64,000 nt of DNA from CAZYSK01 sp964649415 (GTDB lineage: Bacteria; Chloroflexota; Anaerolineae; B4-G1): positions 24,968 through 88,967 of the forward strand of contig CAZYSK010000018.1 of the NCBI GenBank assembly GCA_964649415.1, written 5' to 3'. Below the pieces are notes generated by a model. That model searched no databases, was not told the DNA's origin, and saw nothing but the letters and a program-made list of their open reading frames with translations. A program made the position numbers and the translations under genes. Shown in pieces: positions 1 through 7,048 of the stretch. Numbering within the stretch: position 1 is the stretch's first letter; the number at the start of each line of letters is the position of its first letter.

Positions 1-1140
1 AACGCGCGGCGGGGCGGGAAGCGCAAGCACGACGCGGTCGCCGCTTTCGAGGTCTATCTCGAGGAGAATCTGTGGACGCTGCACGCCGAACTGCACGACA
101 AGGTCTACCGCCCCGGCCCCTACCGCAACTTCGTCGTCGGCCCCTGGCGGCGCGGTCACCTGTGGGCGCCCAAGCGTCGGCTCATCTCGGCCGCCCCTTT
201 CCGCGACCGCGTCGTCCACCACGCCCTGTGCAACGTGATTCAACCGATCTTCGAGGCGCGCTTCATCTACGACTCCTACGCCTGCCGCGTGGGCAAGGGC
301 ACCCACGCCGCCGTGGACCGCTGCCAGGACTTCGCCCGCCGCCGGCGCTACGTGCTGCAGTGCGACGTGCGCCAGTTCTTCCCCAGCGTGGACCACCGGA
401 TATTGCGTGGCATGCTCGCCCGCCACATCGCCGATCCTGACGCCCTGTGGTTGATTGACCGCATCCTGGAGAGCAGCGCCGGTGCACGGGCCCTGGCTCG
501 GGAGTACGACATGGTCTGGTTCCCTGGCGATGACCTCCTGGCCGCCACCCGGCCCCGGGGGCTGCCCATCGGCAACCTGACTTCACAATTCTGGGCCAAC
601 GTGTACCTCAACAGATTGGACTATTTCGTCAAGCAGACGTTGCGCTGCCGCTGCTACGTGCGCTACTGCGACGACTTCCTGCTGTTCCACGACGACAAGG
701 CCGTGCTGCACGCGTGGCGCCAGGCAATCATAGATCACCTGGCCGGCCTACGGCTGAAGCTGCACGAGGAGCGGGCCGCCGTCTACCCCACCCGCACCGG
801 CATCCCCTTTCTCGGCTTCCGCGTCTTCCCCTATTACCGGCGCGTGCTCCACAACAAGGTGCACGCCTTCGCCCGGCGGCTGCGGCGGCTGCGCGCGGGA
901 TATGAGGCCGGAGAACTGAGCGCCGAGGCCGTGCGGCTCTCGGTGCAGGGCTGGGTGGCCCACGCCGCCCACGCCCAGAGCTACCGGCTGCGCTGCCGGC
1001 TGCTGGGCGAGGTCCGTTTCAGCCAGCCCGCCGGCCGGGGTTTGCCGGCAGCCGGCGCGCCAGAGACGCCCTGGCTTGCCGGGACGGTCGCCGCTGGCGC
1101 GGGCCGCGGGCGGCCTGCACGGGCATGGGTGGAGGTGTGA
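1..1140 (+). CDS. DGR-type reverse transcriptase (5' end outside window)
   Basis: This is the RNA-directed DNA polymerase of a diversity-generating retroelement; it copies the template RNA into cDNA with errors at adenines. The frame is open from the first base, so the N terminus lies upstream. Visible landmarks are the QCDVRQFFPSVDH palm segment, the catalytic YCDD box at bases 664-675, and GLPIGNLTSQ. That last SQ-ending motif 4 is typical of DGR enzymes, where group II intron RTs have SP. No maturase or HNH domain follows; the C terminus is a short Arg/Ala/Gly-rich tail. The avd gene starts 3 bp after the stop, which suggests translational coupling. DGR assignment is strong; the exact length is unknown because of truncation. 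Confidence 0.93.
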   Translation, partial: NARRGGKRKHDAVAAFEVYLEENLWTLHAELHDKVYRPGPYRNFVVGPWRRGHLWAPKRRLISAAPFRDRVVHHALCNVIQPIFEARFIYDSYACRVGKGTHAAVDRCQDFARRRRYVLQCDVRQFFPSVDHRILRGMLARHIADPDALWLIDRILESSAGARALAREYDMVWFPGDDLLAATRPRGLPIGNLTSQFWANVYLNRLDYFVKQTLRCRCYVRYCDDFLLFHDDKAVLHAWRQAIIDHLAGLRLKLHEERAAVYPTRTGIPFLGFRVFPYYRRVLHNKVHAFARRLRRLRAGYEAGELSAEAVRLSVQGWVAHAAHAQSYRLRCRLLGEVRFSQPAGRGLPAAGAPETPWLAGTVAAGAGRGRPARAWVEV

Positions 1141-1143
1141 ACC

Positions 1144-1485
1144 GTGCCTGAGTATCCCATCTATCCCAAGACATACGACCTGATCGCCTATCTCATCCCG
1201 GCTACTCAGTCCTTCCCGAAGAGCCAGCGTTTCGTCCTGGCCAAGCGCATCCAGGACACCGCGCTGGACTTCAACGACCTGCTCATCCTGGCCCGCAAGG
1301 TGCGGGTGGACGACAGGCGCGACGTGTTGCGCCGCGCGGACGCCAAGCTGGAGGCGCTGCGCATCTGCCTGCGCCTGGCGATGGAGCTGGGGTTCCTGCC
1401 CTTCGGCCAGTACGAGCACGCCTCTGGCATGCTCGTCGAGGTCGGGAAGCTGCTGGGAGGATGGCGAGAGAAGTTAGGGCAGTGA
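1144..1485 (+). CDS. avd: DGR accessory protein Avd (four-helix bundle)
   Basis: This 113-residue protein starts with GTG directly after the reverse transcriptase. It is predicted all-helical, with a basic, amphipathic sequence (KSQRFVLAKRIQDTALDF, RRADAKLEALRICLRLA) typical of the Avd/bAvd family. In characterised DGRs, Avd forms a pentameric four-helix-bundle barrel that binds the RT and the template RNA and is needed for cDNA priming. Size, helical pattern and position between RT and template region all fit. It could also be named a generic four helix bundle protein, since that wider family (S23-type) shares the fold. The context decides for Avd. Confidence 0.88.
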   Translation: MPEYPIYPKTYDLIAYLIPATQSFPKSQRFVLAKRIQDTALDFNDLLILARKVRVDDRRDVLRRADAKLEALRICLRLAMELGFLPFGQYEHASGMLVEVGKLLGGWREKLGQ

Positions 1486-1524
1486 TGTGCATCGCACTTG
1501 AATCACTGTGGGGACGGGCTACAC

Positions 1525-1632
1525 GTGCTGCGGGGCGGCTCGTGGGGCAACGATCAAAACAACGCCCGCTGCGCGTACCGCAACAGGAACCATCCCGACA
1601 ATTGGAACGACAACCTGGGGTTCCGCTGCGCC
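1525..1632 (+). other. DGR template region (TR) encoding an FGE/C-type-lectin-like motif
   Basis: Downstream of avd, a non-initiated stretch reads RGGSWGNDQNNARCAYRN in one frame and then continues to GFRCA. This is the C-terminal signature of formylglycine-generating-enzyme-like C-type lectin domains used by DGR target proteins. Adenines are absent from 1525-1548, make up 24 of the 65 bases from 1549 to 1613, and are absent again after that. They fall mostly in eight Asn codons, as expected for a template where adenine-directed mutagenesis randomises AAY codons. There is no start codon with a ribosome site, and the avd stop lies upstream in the same frame, so this is a template rather than a gene. 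The TR probably extends somewhat beyond these limits. The matching variable repeat is not in the window. Confidence 0.85.
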
Positions 1633-1817
1633 AGCGCCTTTCCGCCTGCGCCCAGATGCCCGCTCCTCACGGGGGGCGGGATACGGCGAGGAGAGACCCA
1701 GGCCCGCTCCCGGTCCGGCGTTCTGGCCGGGCCAAAGACGACGTCGCCTCGCGCCGGGGAGTAAGCCCGGCGGCCGAAACCCGGCGTGGGGCACCTATAT
1801 GCGGTATGGAGTAACCT

Positions 1818-3119
1818 ATGGCTTATCCAAACATTCTCTACATCCATTCCCACGACACGGGCCGCTACGTGCAGCCCTACGGGCACGACGTGCCCACGCC
1901 GTACATCCAGCGGTTGGCCGAGCAGGGCGTCCTGTTCCGGCAGAACTTCTGCGCCGCGCCGACCTGTTCGCCCAGCCGGGCCGCCCTGCTCACCGGGCAG
2001 TGCGCCCACTCCAGCGGCATGCTCGGCCTGGCCCACCGGGGCTTCTCGCTGCACGACCACAGCCAACACATCGTGCGCACGCTGCGCGAAGCCGGCTACC
2101 GCTCCACGCTCGTCGGCGTCCAGCACGTCGCGCGGGACGCGGGCGTCATCGGCTACGATCGAATCATACCGCTGAGGAGCGCGAGCGTCGACGACGTCGC
2201 GCCGGCGGCCGCCGACTTCCTGTCCTACGCCCCCTCGGAGCCCTTCTTTCTCTCCGTCGGCTTCTTCGAGACCCACCGCGAGTTCCCCAGTCCCGGCCCC
2301 GATGAAGACGCGCGCTACTGCCTGCCGCCGCATCCCCTGCCCGATACGCCCCGGACCCGGCAGGACTTTGCCGCCTTCAGGGCCAGCGCCCGCACCTTCG
2401 ACCGGGGCGTGGGGGCCGTGATCGAGGCGCTCGACGCCAACGACCTGGGCGAAAACACGCTCGTCATCTGCACCACGGACCACGGCATCGCCTTCCCGGG
2501 GATGAAGTGCAACCTGACCGACCACGGCATCGGCGTGATGCTGGTCATGCGCGGTCCCGGTGGCTTCTCCGGTGGTCAGGTGTGCGACGCCATGGTCTCA
2601 CACGTGGACCTGTTCCCGACCGTCTGCGACCTGCTGGGCATCGCGCCCCTGCCCTGGCTGCAGGGACGCTCGATGCTGCCGCTGATGCGGGGCGAGGTCG
2701 ACCAGATCCGCGAGGAGGTCTTCGCCGAGGTCACGTACCACGCCGCCTACGAGCCCCAGCGCGCGGTACGCACACAGCGCTGGAAGTACATCCGCCGCTT
2801 CGCGGACCGCACCGGCCCGGTGCTGGCCAACTGCGACGAGAGCCCGAGCAAGGACGTGTGGCTGGAGAACGGCTGGGCCGGGCGTGCCCTGGCCCGCGAA
2901 CAGCTCTACGACCTGGCGTTTGACCCCAACGAGGCCTACAACCTGGCTGGCGATCCGTCCGCAGCGCAGGTGCTCGACGACGTGCGCGGCCGCCTCGATC
3001 GCTGGATGCACGAGACCGACGACCCGCTGCTGCGCGGTCCCGTCCCCGCTCCATCCGGCGCGCGCGTCAACGATCCCGACGCCCGGTCGCCCAACGAGCC
3101 AACCCGCACCACGCCCTGA
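1818..3119 (+). CDS. Sulfatase (Cys-type, alkaline-phosphatase superfamily)
   Basis: This 433-residue hydrolase should cleave sulfate esters or N-sulfate from a glycan or other organic substrate. The family signature CSPSRAALLTG starts at Cys50; the C-x-P-S-R core is the site converted to formylglycine. Asp13 in SHDTGRY and the TTDHG segment near residue 217 provide metal and sulfate ligands. The fold continues with the usual MRGPGG and EVTYHAAYEPQRAVRT segments. A GGAG element sits 6 bp before the ATG. No signal peptide is visible, so the enzyme looks cytoplasmic. The radical-SAM maturase encoded downstream is the expected partner that makes formylglycine without oxygen. Heparan N-sulfatase-like subfamilies are the closest by feel, but the substrate cannot be assigned. 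Confidence 0.93.
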   Translation: MAYPNILYIHSHDTGRYVQPYGHDVPTPYIQRLAEQGVLFRQNFCAAPTCSPSRAALLTGQCAHSSGMLGLAHRGFSLHDHSQHIVRTLREAGYRSTLVGVQHVARDAGVIGYDRIIPLRSASVDDVAPAAADFLSYAPSEPFFLSVGFFETHREFPSPGPDEDARYCLPPHPLPDTPRTRQDFAAFRASARTFDRGVGAVIEALDANDLGENTLVICTTDHGIAFPGMKCNLTDHGIGVMLVMRGPGGFSGGQVCDAMVSHVDLFPTVCDLLGIAPLPWLQGRSMLPLMRGEVDQIREEVFAEVTYHAAYEPQRAVRTQRWKYIRRFADRTGPVLANCDESPSKDVWLENGWAGRALAREQLYDLAFDPNEAYNLAGDPSAAQVLDDVRGRLDRWMHETDDPLLRGPVPAPSGARVNDPDARSPNEPTRTTP

Positions 3120-3129
3120 CGCGCACAGC

Positions 3130-3198
3130 GATTTGCTGATTTGCCGATTTGCCGACTTGCAGATTTGCTCATTTGTCATTTGTAATTTGCCATTTGCC
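3130..3198. repeat. 8-bp-period degenerate repeat (GATTTGCN)
   Basis: The sulfatase-maturase gap holds about nine head-to-tail units: GATTTGCT, GATTTGCC, GATTTGCC, GACTTGCA, GATTTGCT, CATTTGTC, then three 7-mers of ATTTGYM type. It is A/T-rich against G+C-rich flanks. No coding or promoter role is evident. Confidence 0.8.
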
Positions 3199-3213
3199 AT
3201 TCCCTTGATACCT

Positions 3214-4524
3214 ATGTTGCCTTCCCACTCCCCCACCCCCCCGGCTTTCCACGTGATGGTCAAGCCGCGCGGGCCGGTATGCAACCTGAGCTGCGCCTAC
3301 TGCTACTATCTGTCCAAGGAGCGGCTGTACCCCGGCAGCGACTTCCGCATGACGGACGAACTGCTCGAGGACTTCACCCGCCAGTACATCGCGGCCCAGC
3401 GCGTCCCCGACGTGACCTTAGGCTGGCAGGGCGGGGAGCCCACGCTGATGGGGCTGGACTTCTTCCGGCGGGCGGTGGCGCTGCAGGAGAAGTACCGCCG
3501 GCCGGGCATGCGCGTTCAGAACGGTCTGCAGACGAACGGCACGCTCCTCGACGACGCGTGGTGCCGTTTCTTCGCCGAGCACAACTTCCTGATCGGGCTC
3601 AGCCTGGATGGCCCCCGGGAGCTGCACGATGCCTACCGCCGGGACAAGGGCGGCCGTCCGACCCACGCCCGCGTGGTGGCGGGGGCGCGGCTGTTGCAGA
3701 AGCACGGCGTCGAGTTCAACATCCTGACCACCGTCCACGCCGCCAACGTGGGCCACCCGCTGGCGGTGTACCGTTTCCTGCGGGACGAGGTGGGGGCGCA
3801 GTTCGTGCAGTTCATCCCCATCGTCGAGCGGGACAACGCGACCGGCTTTCAGGAGGGCGATCGGCTCACGGGGCGCTCCGTGACGGGGCGGCAGTATGGG
3901 GATTTCCTCATCGCGGCCTTCGACGAGTGGGTGCGCCGGGACGTGGGGCGTGTGTTCGTGCAGATCTTCGACGTGGCGCTGGCCGCGTGGGTGGGCCAGC
4001 GGCCGGGGCTGTGCGTGTTCGAGGAGACTTGCGGCACGGCGCTGGTGTTGGAGCACAACGGCGACCTCTACGCGTGCGACCATTTCGTCGAGCCCCGCTG
4101 CAGGCTGGGCAACATCCGGGAGACGCCGCTCGTCGAGTTGGTGGGCTCGGAGCAGCAGCGGCAGTTCGGGCTGGCCAAGCGGGACGCGCTGCCCCGGCTG
4201 TGCCGCGAGTGCGAGGTGCGCTTCATCTGCCACGGCGGGTGCCCCAAGAACCGCGTGGCGCGCACGCCGGACGGTGAGGCGGGGCTGAACGTGCTGTGCG
4301 ACGGATACAGGGCCTTTTTCACGCACATCGACCGGCCGATGCGCGTCATGGCGGCGGAGCTGCGGGCCGCCCGCCCGGCGGCCAACGTCATGCGTATCCT
4401 GGTGCAGGAGGAGGCCGAGTTGCAGGAGCGCTTCGCCCACGCCCGGCGCAACGATCCCTGCCCGTGCGGCAGCGGCCTCAAGTTCAAGCACTGTCATGGG
4501 AGAAGAGCGGCGAATAGCGAATAG
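3214..4524 (+). CDS. Anaerobic sulfatase maturase (radical SAM/SPASM) with SEC-C tail
   Basis: This 436-residue enzyme should oxidise the sulfatase active-site Cys to formylglycine using S-adenosylmethionine and Fe-S clusters. The radical-SAM motif is C23-x3-C27-x2-C30 (VCNLSCAYCYY), followed by WQGGEPTLMG and LQTNGTLL as in anSME. The C-terminal SPASM region shows CGTALVLEHNGDLYACDHF and LCRECEVRFICHGGCPKNR, which bind auxiliary clusters. The last 25 residues form a SEC-C zinc motif (NDPCPCGSGLKFKHC). The ATG at 3214 was chosen because the sequence upstream is the short repeat; ATG 3256 is an alternative. The gene sits directly behind the sulfatase, and the two form a self-contained pair. 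Confidence 0.93.
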   Translation: MLPSHSPTPPAFHVMVKPRGPVCNLSCAYCYYLSKERLYPGSDFRMTDELLEDFTRQYIAAQRVPDVTLGWQGGEPTLMGLDFFRRAVALQEKYRRPGMRVQNGLQTNGTLLDDAWCRFFAEHNFLIGLSLDGPRELHDAYRRDKGGRPTHARVVAGARLLQKHGVEFNILTTVHAANVGHPLAVYRFLRDEVGAQFVQFIPIVERDNATGFQEGDRLTGRSVTGRQYGDFLIAAFDEWVRRDVGRVFVQIFDVALAAWVGQRPGLCVFEETCGTALVLEHNGDLYACDHFVEPRCRLGNIRETPLVELVGSEQQRQFGLAKRDALPRLCRECEVRFICHGGCPKNRVARTPDGEAGLNVLCDGYRAFFTHIDRPMRVMAAELRAARPAANVMRILVQEEAELQERFAHARRNDPCPCGSGLKFKHCHGRRAANSE

Positions 4525-4540
4525 AGAATGGCGGATGTGG

Positions 4541-4648
4541 TTGGTAGATTGGGATATTGGTAAATTGGGAGCTTGGGAGGTTGGGAGATTGGTAGGCTGG
4601 GAAACTGGTAAATTGGTAGATTGGGAAACTGGTAAATTGGTAGATTGG
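4541..4648. repeat. 8-bp tandem repeat array (TTGGKARN, 13 units)
   Basis: Thirteen consecutive 8-mers run without a register slip from 4541 to 4644 and a partial unit follows: TTGGTAGA, TTGGGATA, TTGGTAAA, TTGGGAGC, TTGGGAGG, TTGGGAGA, TTGGTAGG, CTGGGAAA and so on. The array fills the gap between the maturase and the transporter gene. The same unit recurs at 11528-11551. Confidence 0.9.
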
Positions 4649-4661
4649 GGATGGCCTGTAG

Positions 4662-4680
4662 GGGCGCGGTTGCCGCGCCC
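4662..4680. repeat. Inverted repeat GGGCGCGG/CCGCGCCC
   Basis: Perfect 8-bp arms flank TTG just upstream of the transporter gene. The preceding GTAG makes it resemble the hairpin at 54625-54645, which reads GTAGGGGCGGGT on the minus strand, so both may belong to one repeat family. No T-run follows. Confidence 0.6.
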
Positions 4681-4724
4681 AGCCCGGTGTCATGATGAAT
4701 AGCGACGAGCGCGGGGGGAAGGGG

Positions 4725-5333
4725 ATGCGCGCGGCCGTTATCGTCGTCGCCGCGTACACGGCGGCGCAGATGCTGTCCGACGTGCTCAGTCTCAAGATCG
4801 CGCAGGTGGCCGGGTTCAGCGTGGACGCCGGCACGTTCATCTATCCCATCACCTTCACGCTGCGCGACCTGGTGCACAAACGGCTGGGGCGGGGTGCGGC
4901 CCGCACGGTCATCGTCGCCGCCGGGGCCATAAACCTGGGCATGGCCGGGCTGTTCGCCTTCGCCGCGTGGCTCCCGCCCGACCCCACGTGGACGCTGCAG
5001 CGCGAGTTCGCCGCCGTGCTCACGCCCGTGTGGCGCATCGTGCTCGCCTCTATCGTCGCGGAGTTGGTCAGCGAGTTCACCGACACCGAGGTGTACCACC
5101 TGTGGGTCACGCGGGCGGCGGCGAAGCTGCGCTTCGCGCGCTACCAATGGACGCGGGTGCTGGTCAGCAACGCCGTCAGCGTGCCGCTGGACAGCCTGAT
5201 CTTCTGCTGGGGGGCGTTCGGGGGCCAGTTGCCCGCCGCGACGGTGTGGGCCATCTTCTGGTCGAACGTGGTGTTGAAGGGTCTGGTGACGCTGGTCAGT
5301 TTGCCGGGAATTTACCTGGTACCGGAGGCTTGA
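4725..5333 (+). CDS. VUT-family membrane protein (queuosine precursor transporter-like)
   Basis: This 202-residue integral membrane protein has about six hydrophobic segments. Characteristic family stretches are AGTFIYPITFTLRDLVHK, IVAELVSEFTDTEVYH and VSNAVSVPLDSLIFCWGAF. The VUT (DUF165) family includes E. coli YhhQ, which imports 7-cyano-7-deazaguanine-type precursors of queuosine. Substrate identity here is by family only, and this branch is divergent from YhhQ. ATG 4725 was chosen because GGGGGG lies 6 bp upstream; ATG 4692 and 4695 are in frame but lack a ribosome site. The stop is 1 bp from the era start, which implies cotranscription. Confidence 0.82.
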   Translation: MRAAVIVVAAYTAAQMLSDVLSLKIAQVAGFSVDAGTFIYPITFTLRDLVHKRLGRGAARTVIVAAGAINLGMAGLFAFAAWLPPDPTWTLQREFAAVLTPVWRIVLASIVAELVSEFTDTEVYHLWVTRAAAKLRFARYQWTRVLVSNAVSVPLDSLIFCWGAFGGQLPAATVWAIFWSNVVLKGLVTLVSLPGIYLVPEA

Positions 5334-5334
5334 A

Positions 5335-6282
5335 ATGTCCGATGAGATCTCATTTGAACTGGATCGTATTCCCGAAGGCCACCGCTCCGGCTTCGTCGCC
5401 GTGATCGGGCGGCCCAACGTGGGGAAGTCCACACTGATGAACCGATTCGTGGGGCAGAAGGTGGCCATCGTCTCGCCCAAGCCCCAGACCACCCGCAGCC
5501 GCATCCTGGGCATCCTCACGCGCGAGGACGCCCAGGTCATCTTCGTGGACACCCCCGGCCTGCACCGGCCCCGTCACAGCCTGGGACGGGCGATGGTCGC
5601 CGCCGCCACAGCCGTGATCCCCGACGCCGACGTGGTGTTGTTCATGGTAGATGTCTCCGTGCCGCCTACCGACGAGGATCGGATGATCGCGAAGCTGATC
5701 CGCGAACGCACCCAGGCCCCAGTCATCCTGGCGCTGAACAAGATGGACCTGCTGCCGGCGGAGAACGTCAAGCCCCACACCGAGGCCTACTGGCAGCTCG
5801 TGCCCGATCACCACGATTGGATGATGACCATCGCCACCCGGGGGGAGAACCTGGACAAGCTGCTGGATCGGATCATCGGGGCGCTGCCGGAGGGACCGCG
5901 CTACTACCCGGGCGCCCAGGTGACCGACCAGACCGAGCGGCAGATCGCCGCCGAGCTGATTCGCGAGCAGGTGCTGCGCCACGCCCGCCAGGAGGTGCCC
6001 CACGCCGTGGCCGTGCTCGTCGAGGAATTCAAGGAGCGGGAGCACGGCGCGTTCTACATCGCGGCGAACGTCTTCGTCGAGAAGGACTCCCAGAAAGGCA
6101 TCATCATCGGCCGCCGGGGGCAGATGTTGCGCCGGATCGGGTCGGCGGCGCGGCGGGAAATCGAGCGCATGACGGGCGGGCGGACCTATCTGGACCTGCG
6201 GGTCAAAGTGCGCAAGGACTGGCGGCGGGACGACAAGGCGCTGCGCCGGATGGGGTTTGACCCGGACGGAGGAGGAAGGTGA
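5335..6282 (+). CDS. era: GTPase Era
   Basis: This 315-residue ribosome-assembly GTPase binds 16S rRNA near its 3' end. The G1 motif is GRPNVGKST, the switch is PQTTRSRI, G3 is DTPGLHRP and G4 is NKMD. The C-terminal KH domain contains VFVEKDSQKGIIIGRRGQML, matching the family. Its length is standard. A GGAGG inside the end of the upstream gene is 6 bp before the ATG. The stop overlaps the start of the next gene by 4 bp. Confidence 0.97.
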   Translation: MSDEISFELDRIPEGHRSGFVAVIGRPNVGKSTLMNRFVGQKVAIVSPKPQTTRSRILGILTREDAQVIFVDTPGLHRPRHSLGRAMVAAATAVIPDADVVLFMVDVSVPPTDEDRMIAKLIRERTQAPVILALNKMDLLPAENVKPHTEAYWQLVPDHHDWMMTIATRGENLDKLLDRIIGALPEGPRYYPGAQVTDQTERQIAAELIREQVLRHARQEVPHAVAVLVEEFKEREHGAFYIAANVFVEKDSQKGIIIGRRGQMLRRIGSAARREIERMTGGRTYLDLRVKVRKDWRRDDKALRRMGFDPDGGGR

Positions 6283-6698
6283 CGAGACGGAATCGACCTG
6301 TGGGCTTGCTGCTCCTGGGTGTGCTGTTGTTGATCCTGGCGCTGCGGGCGCTGGGCTGGGTGGTCGTCGGCAGCCTGATGGCGCAGCGGGCGCTGGGCCC
6401 GGCGGAGGCGCTCACCAACCTGCTGACAGCGCTGGTCCTTCTCGTGACCACCGTCGGGCTGTTGCGGCTGCGGGAGTGGGCGCGCTGGCTCGCGCTGGCG
6501 GCGTGCAGCGCGTACTTCGGGCTGACGCTGGTCAACGTACTCGGGCTGTGGCCGCGTCTGCGCGGCGACTGGATGAACCTCAGCCTGGGGCTGCTGAACG
6601 CCGCGATTGCGGTGGGCGTGCTGGCGTTCGTGTGGTGGTATCTCAACCGCAAGGACGTGCGCCGGCTGTTCCGGGGACCCGAGCGGGGGTCTGGCTAA
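6279..6698 (+). CDS. Small four-segment membrane protein, function unknown
   Basis: This 139-residue protein starts with GTG preceded by GGAGGAAG and overlaps the era stop. It has four hydrophobic helices (about residues 7-34, 42-60, 68-90 and 100-121) and basic ends (TRRNR at the start, KDVRRLF at the end). No catalytic or binding motif is evident and no family was recognised. The 4-bp overlap suggests it is translated with era, though that does not define a role. Confidence 0.75.
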   Translation: MTRRNRPVGLLLLGVLLLILALRALGWVVVGSLMAQRALGPAEALTNLLTALVLLVTTVGLLRLREWARWLALAACSAYFGLTLVNVLGLWPRLRGDWMNLSLGLLNAAIAVGVLAFVWWYLNRKDVRRLFRGPERGSG

Positions 6699-6703
6699 TC
6701 GCG

Positions 6704-6736
6704 CCGCCTGAGGCCCCCCGCTTCAGGCGGTTCTTC
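6704..6736 (+). terminator. Terminator-like hairpin after the era operon
   Basis: CCGCCTGA (6704-6711) pairs with TCAGGCGG (6723-6730) and is followed by TTCTTC. The same CTTCAGGCGGTTCTT sequence recurs in the repeats to the right of the assembly gap. Confidence 0.65.
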
Positions 6737-6743
6737 ACAACCC

Positions 6744-6843
6744 NNNNNNNNNNNNNNNNNNNNNNNNNNNNNNNNNNNNNNNNNNNNNNNNNNNNNNNNN
6801 NNNNNNNNNNNNNNNNNNNNNNNNNNNNNNNNNNNNNNNNNNN
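6744..6843. other. Assembly gap (100 N)
   Basis: A run of exactly 100 N, the usual placeholder for a gap of unknown size. It lies inside a tandem-repeat region, which probably caused the break. Confidence 0.98.
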
Positions 6844-6993
6844 TAGATACACGGCACTCCGGCGGACCTACGTGCCTCACTACGAACGCCGCCGGCTTCA
6901 GGCGGTTCTTAACAGGCCTAGATACACGGCACTCCGGCGGACCTACGTGCCTCACTACGAACGCCGCCGGCTTTGGGCGGTTTTTTGCAGCCT
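6844..6993. repeat. Tandem 75-bp repeat, two copies abutting the gap
   Basis: Unit 1 (6844-6918) and unit 2 (from 6919) both begin TAGATACACGGCACTCCGGC and share over 50 identical bases, including TGCCTCACTACGAACG and a CCGCC/GGCGG hairpin. In unit 2 the hairpin is followed by TTTTTT and would terminate transcription. The core is the reverse complement of the repeat at 63653-63799 (GTTCGTAGTGAGGCACG ... GGAGTGCCG), and a third locus is at 61273-61326. Copy number at this site is unknown because of the gap. Confidence 0.88.
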
Positions 6994-7048
6994 TGATACA
7001 ACCTTGACGCAGAGAAGGATATCGAAGTAGCCTGGAAAGGGGGATGTC

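Noticed and set aside
1..1140. Group II intron reverse transcriptase/maturase
   Set aside because: Motif 4 ends in SQ rather than SP, no maturase or HNH domain follows, and Avd plus an adenine-rich template sit directly downstream.
1498..1764. Protein-coding gene or FGE-like pseudogene fragment
   Set aside because: There is no ribosome site. The FGE-like sequence covers only about 36 residues, and the clustered adenines in Asn codons are what a DGR template shows.
4494..5552. Long minus-strand frame opposite the transporter and era
   Set aside because: It is the mirror of G+C-rich plus-strand genes and of the 8-bp repeat (giving LPIYQF-like text); it has no family resemblance.
6744..6843. 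Biological boundary, such as a prophage or integron end
   Set aside because: It is only an assembly gap of 100 N within a tandem repeat; gene content on both sides is housekeeping.
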